Below, one piece after another: positions 1-11,664 of a stretch of 64,000 nt of DNA. Position 1 is the stretch's first letter. The number at the start of each line of letters is the position of its first letter. Origin of the DNA: Ophiobolus disseminans (Eukaryota; Ascomycota; Dothideomycetes; Pleosporales; Phaeosphaeriaceae). The notes under the pieces were generated by a model. The model was given only the letters and a program-made list of their open reading frames with translations, was not told the origin of the DNA and searched no databases. The stretch spans positions 2,598,487-2,662,486 of the forward strand of contig MU006216.1 in assembly GCA_010093685.1 (NCBI GenBank), in the 5' to 3' direction. The position numbers and the translations under genes were made by a program.

Positions 1-174
1 AAAGCCGCCAAAGCCGCCGCCAAGAAGGCGGAAAAGGAGAGGAAGAAGGCGAAGAAGGCCGCTGGTCCTTCTAGCGTTGAGGCCGCGGAGAAGGGACAAG
101 ATGGCCCTGCACCCAAAACGGCCGAGGAAGAGGTTTCCCGCGGCGTCGAGCAGGTCAGTCTGCAAACGTCATAG
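1..174 (+). CDS. 3' end of a Lys/Ala-rich protein gene (partial)
   Basis: Frame 1 is open from the first base to TAG at 172-174. It encodes a strongly charged tail: runs of KAAKAAAKK and EKERKKAKK type, then an acidic and serine-containing end. This looks like the C-terminus of a larger protein whose start lies left of the window. Such lysine-rich tails are common in nuclear, ribosomal or chaperone-associated proteins, but the fragment has no domain that would name it. A GTCAGT at about 154 could be a splice donor, in which case the true end differs. No function is proposed. Confidence 0.5.
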   Translation, partial: KAAKAAAKKAEKERKKAKKAAGPSSVEAAEKGQDGPAPKTAEEEVSRGVEQVSLQTS

Positions 175-1158
175 TGTGTATGTTTGTGTGGTGTTTCTAG
201 CTATGGCGTTCGACAGTGTCGCGATAGTCTTCAGGCTACAGTATGAGGTGTTTGTGACTGCAGTGCGCGGGGTGTGATAAGTACGTGTATCTGGTGTGCT
301 CAACGGCAAAAGTCTTCTTCGAGGCCTCACTGTGTTACTATAATTCAACTTGTTGATCTCCTGACCGGCGGCCAATCAAAAATTGTGTCGCTCTCACTAG
401 CTACCCGCCACGATCGTACCTGGATGCCCTCGAAGAATCGTGTCGGCTCAATTAGTATCTCACTATCGGCTTCGAGGCTATCCAAACTCCTGTATCACCG
501 CTAAAAATTCGCCCTACGTCAATACAGGACCCCATGGTGCCACAATTGGAGCCCAATGCAGGCACCGCATCCACTACAAGCCGAGCCACAACTTGCGAAG
601 GACATCCCCAGACCTAGACCTCTGGGCATGGTATGTTCTCATTGATTGTGATGTGATGACGCTCGCCGTCTACCGAGCCACGACTCCGCACGATGCGTTG
701 TGCAATCGTTTGCACCATCAATCAATCGCTATTGACTCGAGTATCACACCACCAGCGATTACGAGATTCGAACCGCCCACTAGTGATTAAATCAGACAAA
801 CATAATGGAGCAGGTTGATATTATATACGCGCATGCATCGTCGAGTGGAATTGCTGTCGCTCTGTGAGCGGTGTGGCCTGTCGTTTGCACCAACGATTGC
901 TCTCGCCACGGACGGCCGACACCTCACACACCCAGAGCTTTCGATACGCGGCTAGACATCTTGGCAAACATCCATAGGACGGCAAAAGGGACGTGACCGT
1001 CGCTTTTTGATCTCATCACCCTCACCTTCACGCAGGTACTTTCCTCAGTGAAACCCTCATCCCGCCTTCCACACATATATCCTCAAGTCTGTCGTCTGTC
1101 ACTACATCCCTCCACCACTGTACTCCATCCTCGAGCGGAGCCTCGAGAACCGTACAAT
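175..1158. other. Intergenic region upstream of the siderophore transporter
   Basis: No convincing gene lies here; the short open frames have no recognisable content. TGATAA at about 268 and CGATAG at about 221 fit the HGATAR core bound by the fungal iron repressor SreA/Sfu1, which would suit the downstream gene. They are too short to be significant alone. The stretch before the start codon at 1159 is pyrimidine-rich, as is usual for fungal leaders. Confidence 0.3.
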
Positions 1159-3145
1159 ATGGTGGTTATGAATGTCCACGCGGTGAGCGCCGCCGCTATG
1201 AGCGCCAACGACTGCGAGATCAACAGCAGCGGCAGCGATGTGTCCCACGGAGAAAAGAAAGACCCCACCATGGTGTCTGAGGACGGCCCTCCTCAAAATT
1301 CCGTCATATTTGAGCCTATTGACCCTGAGCAGCCCGCCGGTGTTAGGCAGATGGAGGCCATCACGAGTGTTTGGACCAAGAAGTGGTTGATCGCCGCTTA
1401 CTCCTTGTACGTTTCATAAACTATCGACATGGCAATTACGCGAACGCTAACTCTTTGGGCCAGGATCACGCTCATCTCTTTCATCAACTCGCTGCAGCAG
1501 CAGGCGAACTTCGCCTGGAACCCCTTCGTCACCTCTTCATTCAAATTGCATGGTCTCACCGGCATCACTGGACTGGTTGCCAACCTGGTCAGCGGTGTCT
1601 CGAAGCTGCCACTTGCCAAGTTCATCGATGTTGTCGGACGACCACATGGCTTTGCGCTCTGCCTGCTCTGCGTCATGCTTTGTAAGTTCCGAGATCCTAC
1701 GGCGCATGACTACGAAAGTAGCGCGGCGGCCGCTCATGATCTTGTACTGATCGTAAACAGCTCTTGTCATGATGGCTACATGCCATAACGTACAGACCTA
1801 CTGCGCCGCCCAAGTCTTCTATTGGACGGGCATGAATGGTATTGATTACGTGCTCAACATCTTTATCGCCGACACTTCGCTTCTGAAGAATCGCCTCATC
1901 TGGCTCGCTATCACCAACAGTCCTTACATCTGCAACACCTTTGCGGGTCCGAAGCTCGGAGAGACCTTCCTCAACAAGAGCTCCTGGCGCTGGGGTTATG
2001 CCTCATTTGTGATCATCACGCCCTTCATGTGTATTCCCTTCTGGGGCATCTTCTGGTTGTTGAACCGCAGGGCTCAGAAGCTGCGCGTTATCGAGCGAAA
2101 GAAGAGCGATAGGACTGTTGTTCAAAGTATCGCGCACTGGTGCGTGGAGTTTGATGGTGAGTCCAACCTTCGAGGAGTACAGCATCATTCCGCGTGACTA
2201 ACGCTTTATGTAGCCATCGGCCTCCTTCTCGTCTGCAGTGGATGCTCCATCTTTCTGCTGCCGATCAGTCTCGCAGCCTACCAGGAAAAACACTGGCACT
2301 CCCCCCTGATTCCTTGCATGATCGTTGTCGGCTTCCTTTTCCTCGTACTTTTCGTCGCCTGGGAACGCTTCTGGGCGCCAAAAGCCTTCTTCCCCTTCAA
2401 GCTGCTCAAGAACTCAAATGTCGTGGCCGCGTGTCTTCTCGGATTTAACACTTGGATGGCATTTTACTCGTACAAGATGTACTACGGTTCCTATCTGCAA
2501 GTCGTCTTCGGTCTCAGCGTCGCACGAGCCGGATACATCACCAACATCTTCAACCTCGTCTCCTGTACCTGGGCAGTCTTCATCTCCTTCGTCTTCAAAT
2601 ACACCGATACTTATAAATGGGGCGCCATCATCGCCATGCCCATTCAGGTCCTCATGAGCGGCCTACTCATTCACTTCCGCAAGCCCAATACGCACATCGT
2701 TCTCCTCGTCATAGTCGAAGTCTTGAACGCAATGGCTACTGCAATGCTGGTACAGATTGAGCTGGTCGCTGTCATGTCTGCCGTGCCGCACCAGAACATG
2801 GCAGTGAGCATTGCGCTACTGGGTATGATTACCTCGATTGGCGGCGCGATTGGACAGACGATTTCCACGGCGCTGTGGACAAACATTGTCCCCAGGAACA
2901 TTGCGGAATACCTTCCCGACGACAAGAAACAGCAGGCCATCGGCATATACTCCGATCTCGTGGTCCAACTGGGGTTTCCGTTGGGGTCGCCCGAGAGGCA
3001 GGCGATTATCAGGGCTTTCGGCGATGCGCAGCGCCTGATGGTTATTGTGGGGACGATTGCGCTTGTTCCGTGCTTCTTGTGGGTTTATATGCTCAAGAAC
3101 AACCGTATGAGCCAGCACAAGGAGAGGAAGGGTCTCATGGCTTGA
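1159..3145 (+). CDS. Siderophore iron transporter, MFS superfamily (SIT family)
   Basis: Four exons (1159-1406, 1464-1681, 1761-2156, 2214-3145) encode about 597 aa; introns of 57, 79 and 57 bp have GT-AG ends. The roughly 70-residue N-terminus is hydrophilic and followed by many hydrophobic segments, consistent with the 14-helix SIT layout. Family-typical stretches are the YWTGMNGIDYVLNIFIADTS block and the SYKMYYGSYLQVV region in the second half. SIT proteins import ferric siderophores such as ferrichrome or triacetylfusarinine C at the plasma membrane or vesicles by proton symport. No NRPS or acyltransferase gene is next to it, so it may serve uptake of siderophores made elsewhere. Substrate cannot be told from sequence. 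Family assignment is firm; exact substrate is unknown. Confidence 0.9.
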
Positions 3146-3413
3146 GACCTACTTCCAAGCTTACTTATTGAGAGGCGGGGGGGATGGATCGGAGGACATG
3201 TGACGGAAAAGATTGTCATGGGATGCCGGAAATGCGGGCATCGGAGCCTCCATAGGGAATGTGGAACGACGGAAAGAGACATGAGATATGAGTCATCATG
3301 TACTGGGCTGTAGTCCCAACGGAAGGTAGTGTTGATACATGAACATATCAATGCCATATCTAAAATACTTCCCTACCATCCATTCATGATTTATCAATGC
3401 ACGGGTAAACATC

Positions 3414-4754
3414 CTACCACCCACCCAACTCCTCCCCCCTCGTCTCCAAACTCGGCGGCATAACCGGCATCCCCTTCTTCAGCGCGCCCACCATCGGGTC
3501 CCTGCTCAATAACTCCCCCAGCTTCTCGTCTGTGCTAACATCGCTCCTCACGCGCTTGTACGCCATGCGCGACGGTTTATCCACGACGTCATAGAATTTC
3601 TGCCGCCGGGCTGAACTCCACGATCCTAGAAGCTTTGTAGCGTCTTGAGCTTGGCCAGTGAGTATGTGCGCGAGCACTTCTGCTAGCGAGGATGCATCTG
3701 CCATGCCCGAAGCCAGACCTAGTCCCGCATACGGGTTTGTTAGATGCGCTGCGTCGCCGACTAAGCACACGCGATTTTCGTGCAGCGTTGTGGCGAGGAG
3801 TTGTTGCGCTTTGTATGGGGCTATGCGCACAACTTCGTATTCCTTTTTTCCTTTTGCGTTCAACCCCTGGTTTGGTAACATCGTGGCTAGTTTCTCATCA
3901 ACGGTGTTCTTGACTTCCTCTTCGGATAGCCCGAGTGGGACGCCGTAACTCACGCGCCAGAGCGCTTTCTCGCCTTGCGTAGCGGGCTTGCTGATGCGTC
4001 CGATGAGACCATAGGACGTGGGGTCGATGATGAAGTTCGCATCGAAGAAGCCGTGGTCGTGGAAAGGGAAATATAGATCTGTGGCTACGAGTTGCGCGTC
4101 GAGTGTTTCGCCTTCGAAGGCCACGCCTAGATGCTTGCGCATGAGGGAGTGTGCGCCATCCGCTCCAATGAGATAGGTTGCTTTGATGTGCTCTTGCGCG
4201 CCGGAGGGGGTTTGTATTGTTACTGTTACGCTGCCGTTGCTGCTGGATTGCGAGAATGAGGTGACTGACGATCCGATCCGGACGTCTGCTTTCCCGGCAA
4301 GTCGCGCCACGAGTATTTCTTGGAACTTCCCCTGTGGTAATAGTAACTGCCCCTTTCCCTTCGTGCCCTCGCCGCTGTTATCAAACGTCTTGCCTGCGAT
4401 CACTTTACTTCCATTGGCGACGCTCGTCCGGAAACACAGGCCGGAGCTCAAGCTTCCAGCGGCGACAAGCTCCGGTAGTAAACCCGGGACGCGCGAGATG
4501 ATGGGGTAGGTGGGCGGTTGGTGGGCCATTGCGCGGGTGGATGCTGGGTCTGGGGTTTGGGGCTCGAGGACGATGATGGGGTGCGGGATGGGGGAGTGCG
4601 TGAGGAGGAGGGCGAGGAAGAGGCCGACGCAGCCGCCGCCTGCAATTATGAGGGGGAGAGGAGATGGGGAGGTGGGATTTTTTATCCCGCTTGTGGTGGC
4701 GTTCGAGGTGCCATTTGCTGCTGCTCCATTCGTGTTTCCATTCGAAAAGGTCAT
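3414..4754 (-). CDS. FAD-dependent aromatic-type monooxygenase (salicylate hydroxylase-like)
   Basis: Single-exon gene of 446 aa, about the usual size for group A flavin monooxygenases. After a low-complexity Asn/Ser/Thr start of about 30 residues comes the dinucleotide-binding GGGCVG (39-44). A DG motif (GADGAH, 198-203) and a GD motif (LVGDAAH, 331-337) with the following PYAGLGLASGMADA stretch are both present, so FAD and NAD(P)H contacts look intact. Family members hydroxylate aromatic or polyketide substrates using NAD(P)H and O2. There is no signal peptide or membrane segment, so it is probably cytosolic. Its end faces the end of the siderophore transporter (268 bp between). Substrate is not predictable. 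Confidence 0.85.
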   Translation of the reverse strand: MTFSNGNTNGAAANGTSNATTSGIKNPTSPSPLPLIIAGGGCVGLFLALLLTHSPIPHPIIVLEPQTPDPASTRAMAHQPPTYPIISRVPGLLPELVAAGSLSSGLCFRTSVANGSKVIAGKTFDNSGEGTKGKGQLLLPQGKFQEILVARLAGKADVRIGSSVTSFSQSSSNGSVTVTIQTPSGAQEHIKATYLIGADGAHSLMRKHLGVAFEGETLDAQLVATDLYFPFHDHGFFDANFIIDPTSYGLIGRISKPATQGEKALWRVSYGVPLGLSEEEVKNTVDEKLATMLPNQGLNAKGKKEYEVVRIAPYKAQQLLATTLHENRVCLVGDAAHLTNPYAGLGLASGMADASSLAEVLAHILTGQAQDATKLLGSWSSARRQKFYDVVDKPSRMAYKRVRSDVSTDEKLGELLSRDPMVGALKKGMPVMPPSLETRGEELGGW

Positions 4755-5826
4755 ATTAGCGATGTGCCCGATGACTTTTCGTAATGTAGATGTGTTCTCC
4801 CAAGGACGATTTTCAAATCGTGTCTACTATGGTTTGTGGTCTTTGGAAAGATGAGTCGTGAAAGCTTGCGCTTGATGGTTGCTTTCCATCGTTGCAGTCC
4901 AGCCGGCAGGCTTATATTGCGGTTGGTGTCGGAGACGCGCTCTCATGTACCTGGCATGCATGCTGCTTCTCATGTTAGCTAATGGTAATTGGCCAAGTAT
5001 CGATGTTTTTCGCAACCATTTTTATGGTGCTGTGATGATGATTGGCGAGCATTGATTCTCGTGGTGAGATTTGTGGTGGTGCTGTCATGGTGTTTCCGAA
5101 GCGGAATGTGGGGAACCGAGGTCGTCTCACGTCGCTGAGGAAGGTGCTCTTCATCGACATCAACTCCACCACTCCAGCGCTCATCTCGCATGACCACATA
5201 CACGATATAACGGTGATACTGTGCTTATTGTCTGTAGCGATAGGGCTGCCTAAAGGATCACGGAATCTCATCGACACCACGCTATGTCGAGAACACAAAA
5301 GCGTGGGCTGCGCAATGAAGCGACCTTCCAAGACGAGATGTCGGCAATTGGCTCCTCGACGCGACGAAACATCTGCATGCTCACTTAGTTCTTCTCTGAG
5401 TACTTGGGCGTCGGCAATATTTTGTCCTAGGCAGCCGCAATAGCGAGAAATCGACAGCATGCCTACGCCATGCAATATTGCAATGGCGCGACTGCAACCA
5501 ACAAAGCAAAGCTTTCGGCTCACAGGTCAAGGATGCATGTGATTGTTGCCTGCTGAGGCAATAGGATTCAATTGACGATCAATTGTTTATTGAAAATCGT
5601 GACACACGGCGCTTGCCCAAACACCTCTCCAGGTTCTCGGTCCGAAACCACGCTAAATAGCTACGCCGTAATGCGAAGAGCCCTTGTGCAGGAAGAAATG
5701 GTCTCATGCATATTTCCGCCCCATCAGAATTTGTATTTCTTCCTCGTAACCTCGGGATACCATCATTCTGACCGCCCGCAACAGTCACTCAGAGTGGGAT
5801 CGAATCGCCGCCACAAGCACACGAAC
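4755..5826. other. Long divergent intergenic region
   Basis: This separates the monooxygenase (minus) from the ankyrin-like gene (plus). Both strands between about 4975 and 5460 carry open frames of 130-180 codons, but neither shows a known domain, coding-like composition or clear splice structure. Upstream ATGs in the frame of the ankyrin-like gene occur at 5671 and 5698; the encoded peptide there looks like translated leader rather than protein. I treat the region as promoters and leaders. Confidence 0.35.
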
Positions 5827-8178
5827 ATGCAGTCACACTCGTCGCTGCAGGAAGAGGAGGAATTCTATACGGACGGGATACGAGAGTATGCCGACTTGTT
5901 CGGCGGCCCAGCTGTTCAAGGCACTGTTTCTCCCAAGAACGTTCGGATAGAGTTGCCGTCAGGACCTGCCACCGTCGATATTCGATTAGTTACATCTATT
6001 TCCAGCGAACAAGAGGGCTTAAGAATAGCGACTTCATCACAGCAACCTGCAACTGGCAGCGACGCGTCCCAGCAGGAAGAAGTTTTGAATGGTGTTTCGT
6101 CCCATTGCGCAGCCACTTCACCTCGGCTGCTGTCTATCGACAATGCACACGATCTTCCCGACTCAAATACTCGATTGAACGTGCAATTTCAGGTGCAGGA
6201 GCTCAGCAGCTCGCAACTGCGGGAGCGTATGAGCAATTGGACTTCCTCAGAATCCCACGTTGGCGAGAGAAGCACCCACAAACACGAATCAAATTCCGAA
6301 TCACCTGGTTCTCGAGGAAGTGACGCACGCATAGCCCTGTCTTCGCAAGCTCCAGAGGTCGAACCTTCACAACTACCAGAGTATGTCAACCGACAGCTAT
6401 TACTGCGAACAGGCACTCTTGCAGGTCTTCACCCCGTAATAATCGACACGCGCCAAGAAGATGCTCGCTCTGAAGTGGTTCGCCGACTAGATCCAATCGT
6501 CGCTACCGACATAACCCGCCGACTCAAGTTCTCTGGCGCAATGAATGTGCAAAAAGCTTCGAGACCTGCATTTCGACGTTCAATAATCACGTCTCTTCGG
6601 CCGGCTTTCCTTCGTCCCCGCCTGATTCCTCCCAACTCGCTAGTTGAGATCCTCAAGACGGTCGCCCGCGACGGTGATCTATCTCTTGTGAAGGCAGCCA
6701 TTGCATTAGTGGGTGAACCTATTTTCGAAACACCGAAGCAGGATTACTGTAAAGAGGCATTGGAAGGTGCTATATCAAAGGGTCACACTGATGTGGTGGA
6801 CTACTTATTGTGGAGAGGGGTAGAACTCACCGAAGACTGGCACGCTCGCAGCCCCGTGCAGAAACGCCAGCACAAAGACCTCCACAGAACAGTCAATTAC
6901 GCGGTACTTCAAGCAGTGCAGGCAAGGCAGATTGCGCTGGCGATGCACCTTTTGATTGCTCACAAAGCGAATGCATTCCTGCCTGGACAGCCTGGCTTTT
7001 CTGAGGGTGGACTGTATCCGAGTACACCTTTCGCTGCGGTGGTGAAGATGAAGAACGAGAAGGACGCGATAAAACTTTTACGCCATATATTCGGCGTCTT
7101 CAATTTCCAACGTGCTTGTACTGCAGGTACTGTTGACGGCTCTTCTTTGGTTCCAAGCCAGATGCCTCGAATGCTATGCGAAAGTTTACTTTACTGCATC
7201 AAAGTTGCAAGGGCCGACGTAGCGGAGCTTTTACTAAATAGTCAGGCCACTAAACCGTACGTTGTGGTTCTGATGCAGAACGAACCAGACCTCATAAGGC
7301 TCAACTTCGAGATCCGCGCTTTCGAACTTACCACTTGGGATCGCAATTCCACCCGGACCTTCCGCAGGCTACGAATTTTCAAGAACCTAGCAAAGCGATC
7401 CAATTATCTCAAGGCTCGGGAACATAACTTCATGAGTAACATTCTGTCCGATGCTCTCGACAAAGTTATGAGACAAGCCGTTGTTGTCGATAGTGCTGAT
7501 GGAGTGGACACGATCCTGAACATCGATTCTGCATTGTTGAAAAAGCGATTGTCCGAAAATGGATCGACTGTATCCCCTCTTGCTCTAGCGATTCTCAACG
7601 ATGCCCCTAGAGCTGCGGAAGTTCTCCTCAAGAATGGTGCGCATCCAAATGACTGGGCCAGGGATGGGAAAACCGCGCTACAAGTTGCTGTTCGCAGGGC
7701 TGGCACAGGTTCGATGGCGGCACAAACAATTCTCGTCAGTATGCTCGAGTTTGTATCTGATCTCATCCCGGTGGCTCTAAGGAACACCGTCAAGACAGGA
7801 AACCCTCAGCTTGTTAGCTCCATACTTAGCTTGATGTCAGATAGCAGCACTGTGCAAAATACCCCTCCGGACCCCCTCTACGATTTCGTACTCGCACTCA
7901 AAAACAAGAGGAAGGACCAGATGAATCGCCAGAACCAGTTGGAAATTATCGATATGCTTCACGCATGGGACTCAACACTCGCGCTTCCACATGCGCATAC
8001 TCAGGCGGTCCAATACGCCATCAAGTTCGATAATTACGCTGCCTTGGAAAAATTGTTGAGTTTGGGAGTGGTAAATATGGAATCGTTGCCCGAGGTCCTA
8101 CAATGGTGTATAAGAACGGACCAGGAGCTGAAATGGCAAAATCTTTTGAAGTTGTACGGGACGCTGGAACTTCTATAG
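5827..8178 (+). CDS. Ankyrin-repeat-like protein with disordered N-terminus
   Basis: Uninterrupted frame giving 783 aa from ATG 5827; in-frame ATGs at 5671 and 5698 would add 52 or 43 residues of poor composition, so they were not chosen. The first ~230 residues are Ser/Gln/Glu-rich and probably disordered. From about residue 280 on there are degenerate helix-turn-helix repeats: SKGHTDVVDYLLWRG near 318, ARQIALAMHLLIAHKAN near 368, RADVAELLLNSQ near 465, and the best unit, APRAAEVLLKNGAHPN, near 593. Such proteins are scaffolds for protein contacts. No catalytic or NACHT domain is visible. A role in recognition or signalling is only a guess. Confidence 0.7.
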   Translation: MQSHSSLQEEEEFYTDGIREYADLFGGPAVQGTVSPKNVRIELPSGPATVDIRLVTSISSEQEGLRIATSSQQPATGSDASQQEEVLNGVSSHCAATSPRLLSIDNAHDLPDSNTRLNVQFQVQELSSSQLRERMSNWTSSESHVGERSTHKHESNSESPGSRGSDARIALSSQAPEVEPSQLPEYVNRQLLLRTGTLAGLHPVIIDTRQEDARSEVVRRLDPIVATDITRRLKFSGAMNVQKASRPAFRRSIITSLRPAFLRPRLIPPNSLVEILKTVARDGDLSLVKAAIALVGEPIFETPKQDYCKEALEGAISKGHTDVVDYLLWRGVELTEDWHARSPVQKRQHKDLHRTVNYAVLQAVQARQIALAMHLLIAHKANAFLPGQPGFSEGGLYPSTPFAAVVKMKNEKDAIKLLRHIFGVFNFQRACTAGTVDGSSLVPSQMPRMLCESLLYCIKVARADVAELLLNSQATKPYVVVLMQNEPDLIRLNFEIRAFELTTWDRNSTRTFRRLRIFKNLAKRSNYLKAREHNFMSNILSDALDKVMRQAVVVDSADGVDTILNIDSALLKKRLSENGSTVSPLALAILNDAPRAAEVLLKNGAHPNDWARDGKTALQVAVRRAGTGSMAAQTILVSMLEFVSDLIPVALRNTVKTGNPQLVSSILSLMSDSSTVQNTPPDPLYDFVLALKNKRKDQMNRQNQLEIIDMLHAWDSTLALPHAHTQAVQYAIKFDNYAALEKLLSLGVVNMESLPEVLQWCIRTDQELKWQNLLKLYGTLELL

Positions 8179-8334
8179 CTGGCTCATTTACCTCATATCC
8201 ACTTTTCACCGCCTTTTACAGCACATGAGCTTTCGATGAGCTTTGGAACTATAAGATATGCAGTTCGTGGTATATGAGGTCCAGCATTGAAGGCCGGTCT
8301 AAATTGAAGCTTCATTGTATCATAGTATGACTAA

Positions 8335-9842
8335 CTAAGAGGAATTGCTATTGTCCGCACATGAGAATGCTGACTCAATCGAGCCGTCCCGATATGCATC
8401 CATGATCTGCACAATGACACCATATGTCCCACCGACAGTAAGGAAGATTGAAATGCCAATGAGTACAACATGGAGCATGTACAGCGTCTTCTGCCAGAGT
8501 GTACCCTTCCAGTAATTGGCGTGGTCATAGATCCAGAGCCACCCCGGCAGGCCAAGCGCCAGCGGCGCGAAAGCAATGCTACCAGCCAGACTCAATAGGT
8601 AATTGAAGATCGGCACTCCGGATGCGATCAAAAAGCTGGTGATCGACATAGCAGCGATGCAACCGAGCCATGTACCCCAATGTACGAGAGAGTTGGATTG
8701 AAGATGCTTCGAGTTTCGCAGGATGCGAACAAACACATACTTTGCGCTGACGTGGACGTAGAGCGCACCGCTGACGCACAGGCCAATGAGTCCAATGCCA
8801 TAGGAGATCTTCTTAACCATCGGTCCGGCACTGCCCAGCGAGGGCGATGCGACCCACTTGCCGCACCACTTGTAGACGACCAAGCTGAAGGAGAGATAGG
8901 CGGCTGTAACGAGGCCCATACACCAGTTCACGGCTTTGCTGTACTCCCTCGGGTTCCTCATCTCGGACATTACAGGCAGGAAAGCGGATGTTCCTGCACC
9001 GGAACAGAAGATGGTCGATGCTGCGGTGATTCCAGCAGCGAATGTGGGATGTCCAATGACGTGGTAGCCGAAGTCGTAAGCTCCTGTCTGAGGAGCGGCG
9101 GCGGGACGGTCGCGTGTTGTTACACCGACGCTGTTAGAACTCAGTATGATGTCTCTCACTACTTGGTACTTGTTGACTTACACGACGATGAACACAGCAA
9201 TGAAGACCGAGAAGAAGCCGGCCCATGTAATCCAAGCGATCTTCTCGAACTTCCGCACACTAGCACAAGCAGCTACCATCAATGCCGCGATGATGGAGAA
9301 ATAGTTCGTGCAAAGCGAGTGCTCGGACAAGGCGTTTAGTGCCGTTGAAACGCCCACCATACCGGACGCAGCGACGATGATGAAGGCGGTGAGAAATAGC
9401 AAGCCCGTGATTTCTTTGACAATCTTTCCGCCCACCAAGTTTCCCATGTCGGCGATGGAATGACAGCCTGGATGCCGATTCCTGAAATTCCCCTGAATGA
9501 GCGCGCACCAGGTGTTTAGGGCCTGCCATCCGAGAACGTTGATCGCGCCTGGAAAAGCGCCGAGGGTGTACATGGCCGATGGGATTGTGAGAACTCCGGT
9601 TGCGAAGATTACTACGTCCTGTCAGTTGATGAAGTTCCATACAGGTGCTGCGCTATTGGCATGTACTCACGCTTCAAAAAGATAACCGCAGTGTGTATCC
9701 ACGACACAGTCCGGAAGTCCTCAAGGCCCTCTCCTCTCTTGAAAATCTCTCCATCGTTTTCGATATCGACTTTGCCAATGTCGACGCTGTCCGTGCTACT
9801 CGTCGCCGGCTCGACCAAGTCTTGGTGTTTTTCGTCGGACAT
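8335..9842 (-). CDS. Amino-acid transporter, AAAP family (neutral amino-acid permease-like)
   Basis: Three exons (9671-9842, 9182-9611, 8335-9130; introns 59 and 51 bp) give 465 aa. A nearer AG acceptor for intron 1 (at 9619) breaks the frame; the AG at 9612-9613 restores the signature FLKLIFATGVLTIPSAM, which decides the choice. About 57 hydrophilic residues precede roughly 11 hydrophobic segments, as in fungal N-system permeases such as Neurospora MTR. It probably imports neutral or aromatic amino acids, or related small compounds, by proton symport. An A/T-rich TATATAT tract lies at 9932-9938, about 90 bp upstream. It transcribes in the same direction as the adjacent hydrolase gene and could supply the neighbouring catabolic block. 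Confidence 0.85.
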
Positions 9843-10525
9843 TGTGGCGAGATTTTCTGCTACAAAGAGGATGATGCAATGTTAAACAAGACGTTTGAGA
9901 TGATGTCGATCAAATGTCGCCTTCACGCCAAATATATATGTACATGCCATATGCTAATCTTTCCCTGACGGAAGATATGACCCGGGCGTTTGATACCATG
10001 CGTTATCTTGGAATCTGGGGTTTCGTGGGCGAGATCTACACGGTCCCGTTGTTTTGGAGATGGGCCTCGAGATAGAGCAGGTGGAGCGACTCCAACTCGT
10101 GCACGACTCAGGGACATGGGTGTCTCCAACGATACCCCTGTGGCTTGGCACAATTCAACAGAACTCCAATATCCGAAATTCCAGGTAGTCTTTGGCGTTA
10201 TCGGATACTATCTGGCGTACTCGATGGCTTGGACTCTCCAAATCCTCCCGAGGAATTCTCGTTCAGTCGATGCCGGGCGTTTTCATGCGTGCCGAAAGTT
10301 AGTTTAGTTTCGGCTCTTAATTTACAACTTGAGCGACGTCAAATATTCCAGAGCGGCGTTCGTGGGCTCTTGCGATCCTTTTACACGAATTGGTCGGTCC
10401 ATGAAGACTATAAATGTGTGCGGATTAAAGACCAAGGCAACAATAGAAGCTACTCTGGTAGTACTCGAGGTTTTATGCGTGTAGAAGCTGCATGGAAACG
10501 AGTTTGATATTGGAGATTTTACAGA
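9843..10525. other. Intergenic, no gene seen
   Basis: This 683-bp gap holds the leader and promoter of the transporter (minus strand, TATA-like tract at 9932-9938) and the 3' flank of the hydrolase gene. The short open frames of 60-120 codons show no domain and no splice-supported continuation. Confidence 0.4.
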
Positions 10526-11664
10526 CTACTTCTTCAGTTTCAGACCCGCCTCAGCTGGCATGAGCGCTCCCTCTGGCGGCGATGTTTTCTTCTTGAACTC
10601 ATCCGCCATTTGCTCCATGGTCACAAACTCGACACCCTCGTGCTTCAAAAAGTACTCAATCAATCTGCAACCCATTAGTAAACCTTCGCACAACCTCCGT
10701 GATACAAAGGACGTATACCTCTCGTGCATCAGCAGCAGATGGGGTCGGCCAGAAACATCCGGATGTATAGTCATCGGCTATAGTAGTCAGCTAATGTCCC
10801 TATGCACGCTGCATAAGCCAGAAATCATTGACTCACGAAGATAAACTCGTCGTGTTCCCGATAGAAGTAGTCGAAATGATCTCTCCACAGGTCTTCAGTA
10901 TCGCGCGCATTCACAAACCCATGACTGTTCGGTGAGTTTTTAATGAACATATGCGGGGGCAAGTCCTGTGGCATGTAAGAAAATGGCGTACGTCTCGGCT
11001 TTTTCCACTAACATCGAGATACCAATTCGCGGGGATTTCAACTAAGCCAGTCTCCTGACCTGCGACAAGTGGCTTCATCCACTCCTCAGCTTTCTTCTTG
11101 TAGTTGATCTTCGTCCATGAGTCCCCAGTTCTTAGGTAATATGGCTGACAGTCGTGATGGCTCATGCTATGATCATACTCGATGCCATATGACAGTAACA
11201 ACTCGGCGCCCTCCCTGCTGCACTCCCACCTATGAGCATAGTCAGCAACTTGATTACACCTGCAAGTTCGTAATCATATACCAAGGCGCGACGCTTCCTC
11301 GTGGAGGCTTTCCCGCGAATTCGGTCAGCATACGATATGTCTTGTCGAGAACATCCTTTTGCTGCTCGATCGTCATATCCACTGGATTTTCATGGCTATA
11401 TCCGTGCAAGCCAATTTCGTGTCCAGCGTCGCGCACCGCCGCCATGTCCTCTGGGAATGTCTCGAGACTGTGGCCAGGTATAAACCATGTCGTCTTGATT
11501 TTGTATTTCTCGAACAGTTTCAAGAGGCGTTGTGTTCCGACAGTGCCAGCGAAGAGGCCTCGACTGATGTCACTCGTGCTGTCTTCTCCGCCGTATGAGC
11601 CTAGCCAGCCACATACTGCATCCACGTCGACTCCATATGAAACCAAGACGCGTTTCTTGCCCAT
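10526..11664 (-). CDS. Polysaccharide-deacetylase-fold hydrolase, PuuE/imidase-like, cytosolic
   Basis: Five exons (11282-11664, 11013-11229, 10837-10965, 10719-10777, 10526-10664; introns 46-59 bp) give 308 aa. The NodB-type fold is shown by VSYGVDVDAV (9-18, with the Asp of motif 1), TTWFIPGHS, HEIGLHGYSHENP (motif 2 His pair), APWWECS and MTIHPDVSGRPHLL. There is no signal peptide, unlike secreted chitin deacetylases. This branch contains allantoinase-type PuuE and bacterial cyclic-imide hydrolase, so a ring-opening C-N hydrolase for a small molecule is more likely than a cell-wall enzyme. It lies head to head with the alcohol dehydrogenase and two genes from an amidase. Fold is secure; substrate is inferred. 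Confidence 0.85.

Noticed and set aside
700..800. GGTTCGAATC on the minus strand at about 766-776, resembling a tRNA B box
   Set aside because: The flanking bases do not form a T stem, no A box or anticodon arm is found upstream, and no acceptor stem pairs. Judged a chance match.
4975..5523. Opposed open frames of 182 codons (minus) and 133 codons (plus)
   Set aside because: Same DNA, no domain in either, the minus frame has no ATG at its listed start, and no splice-supported extension.
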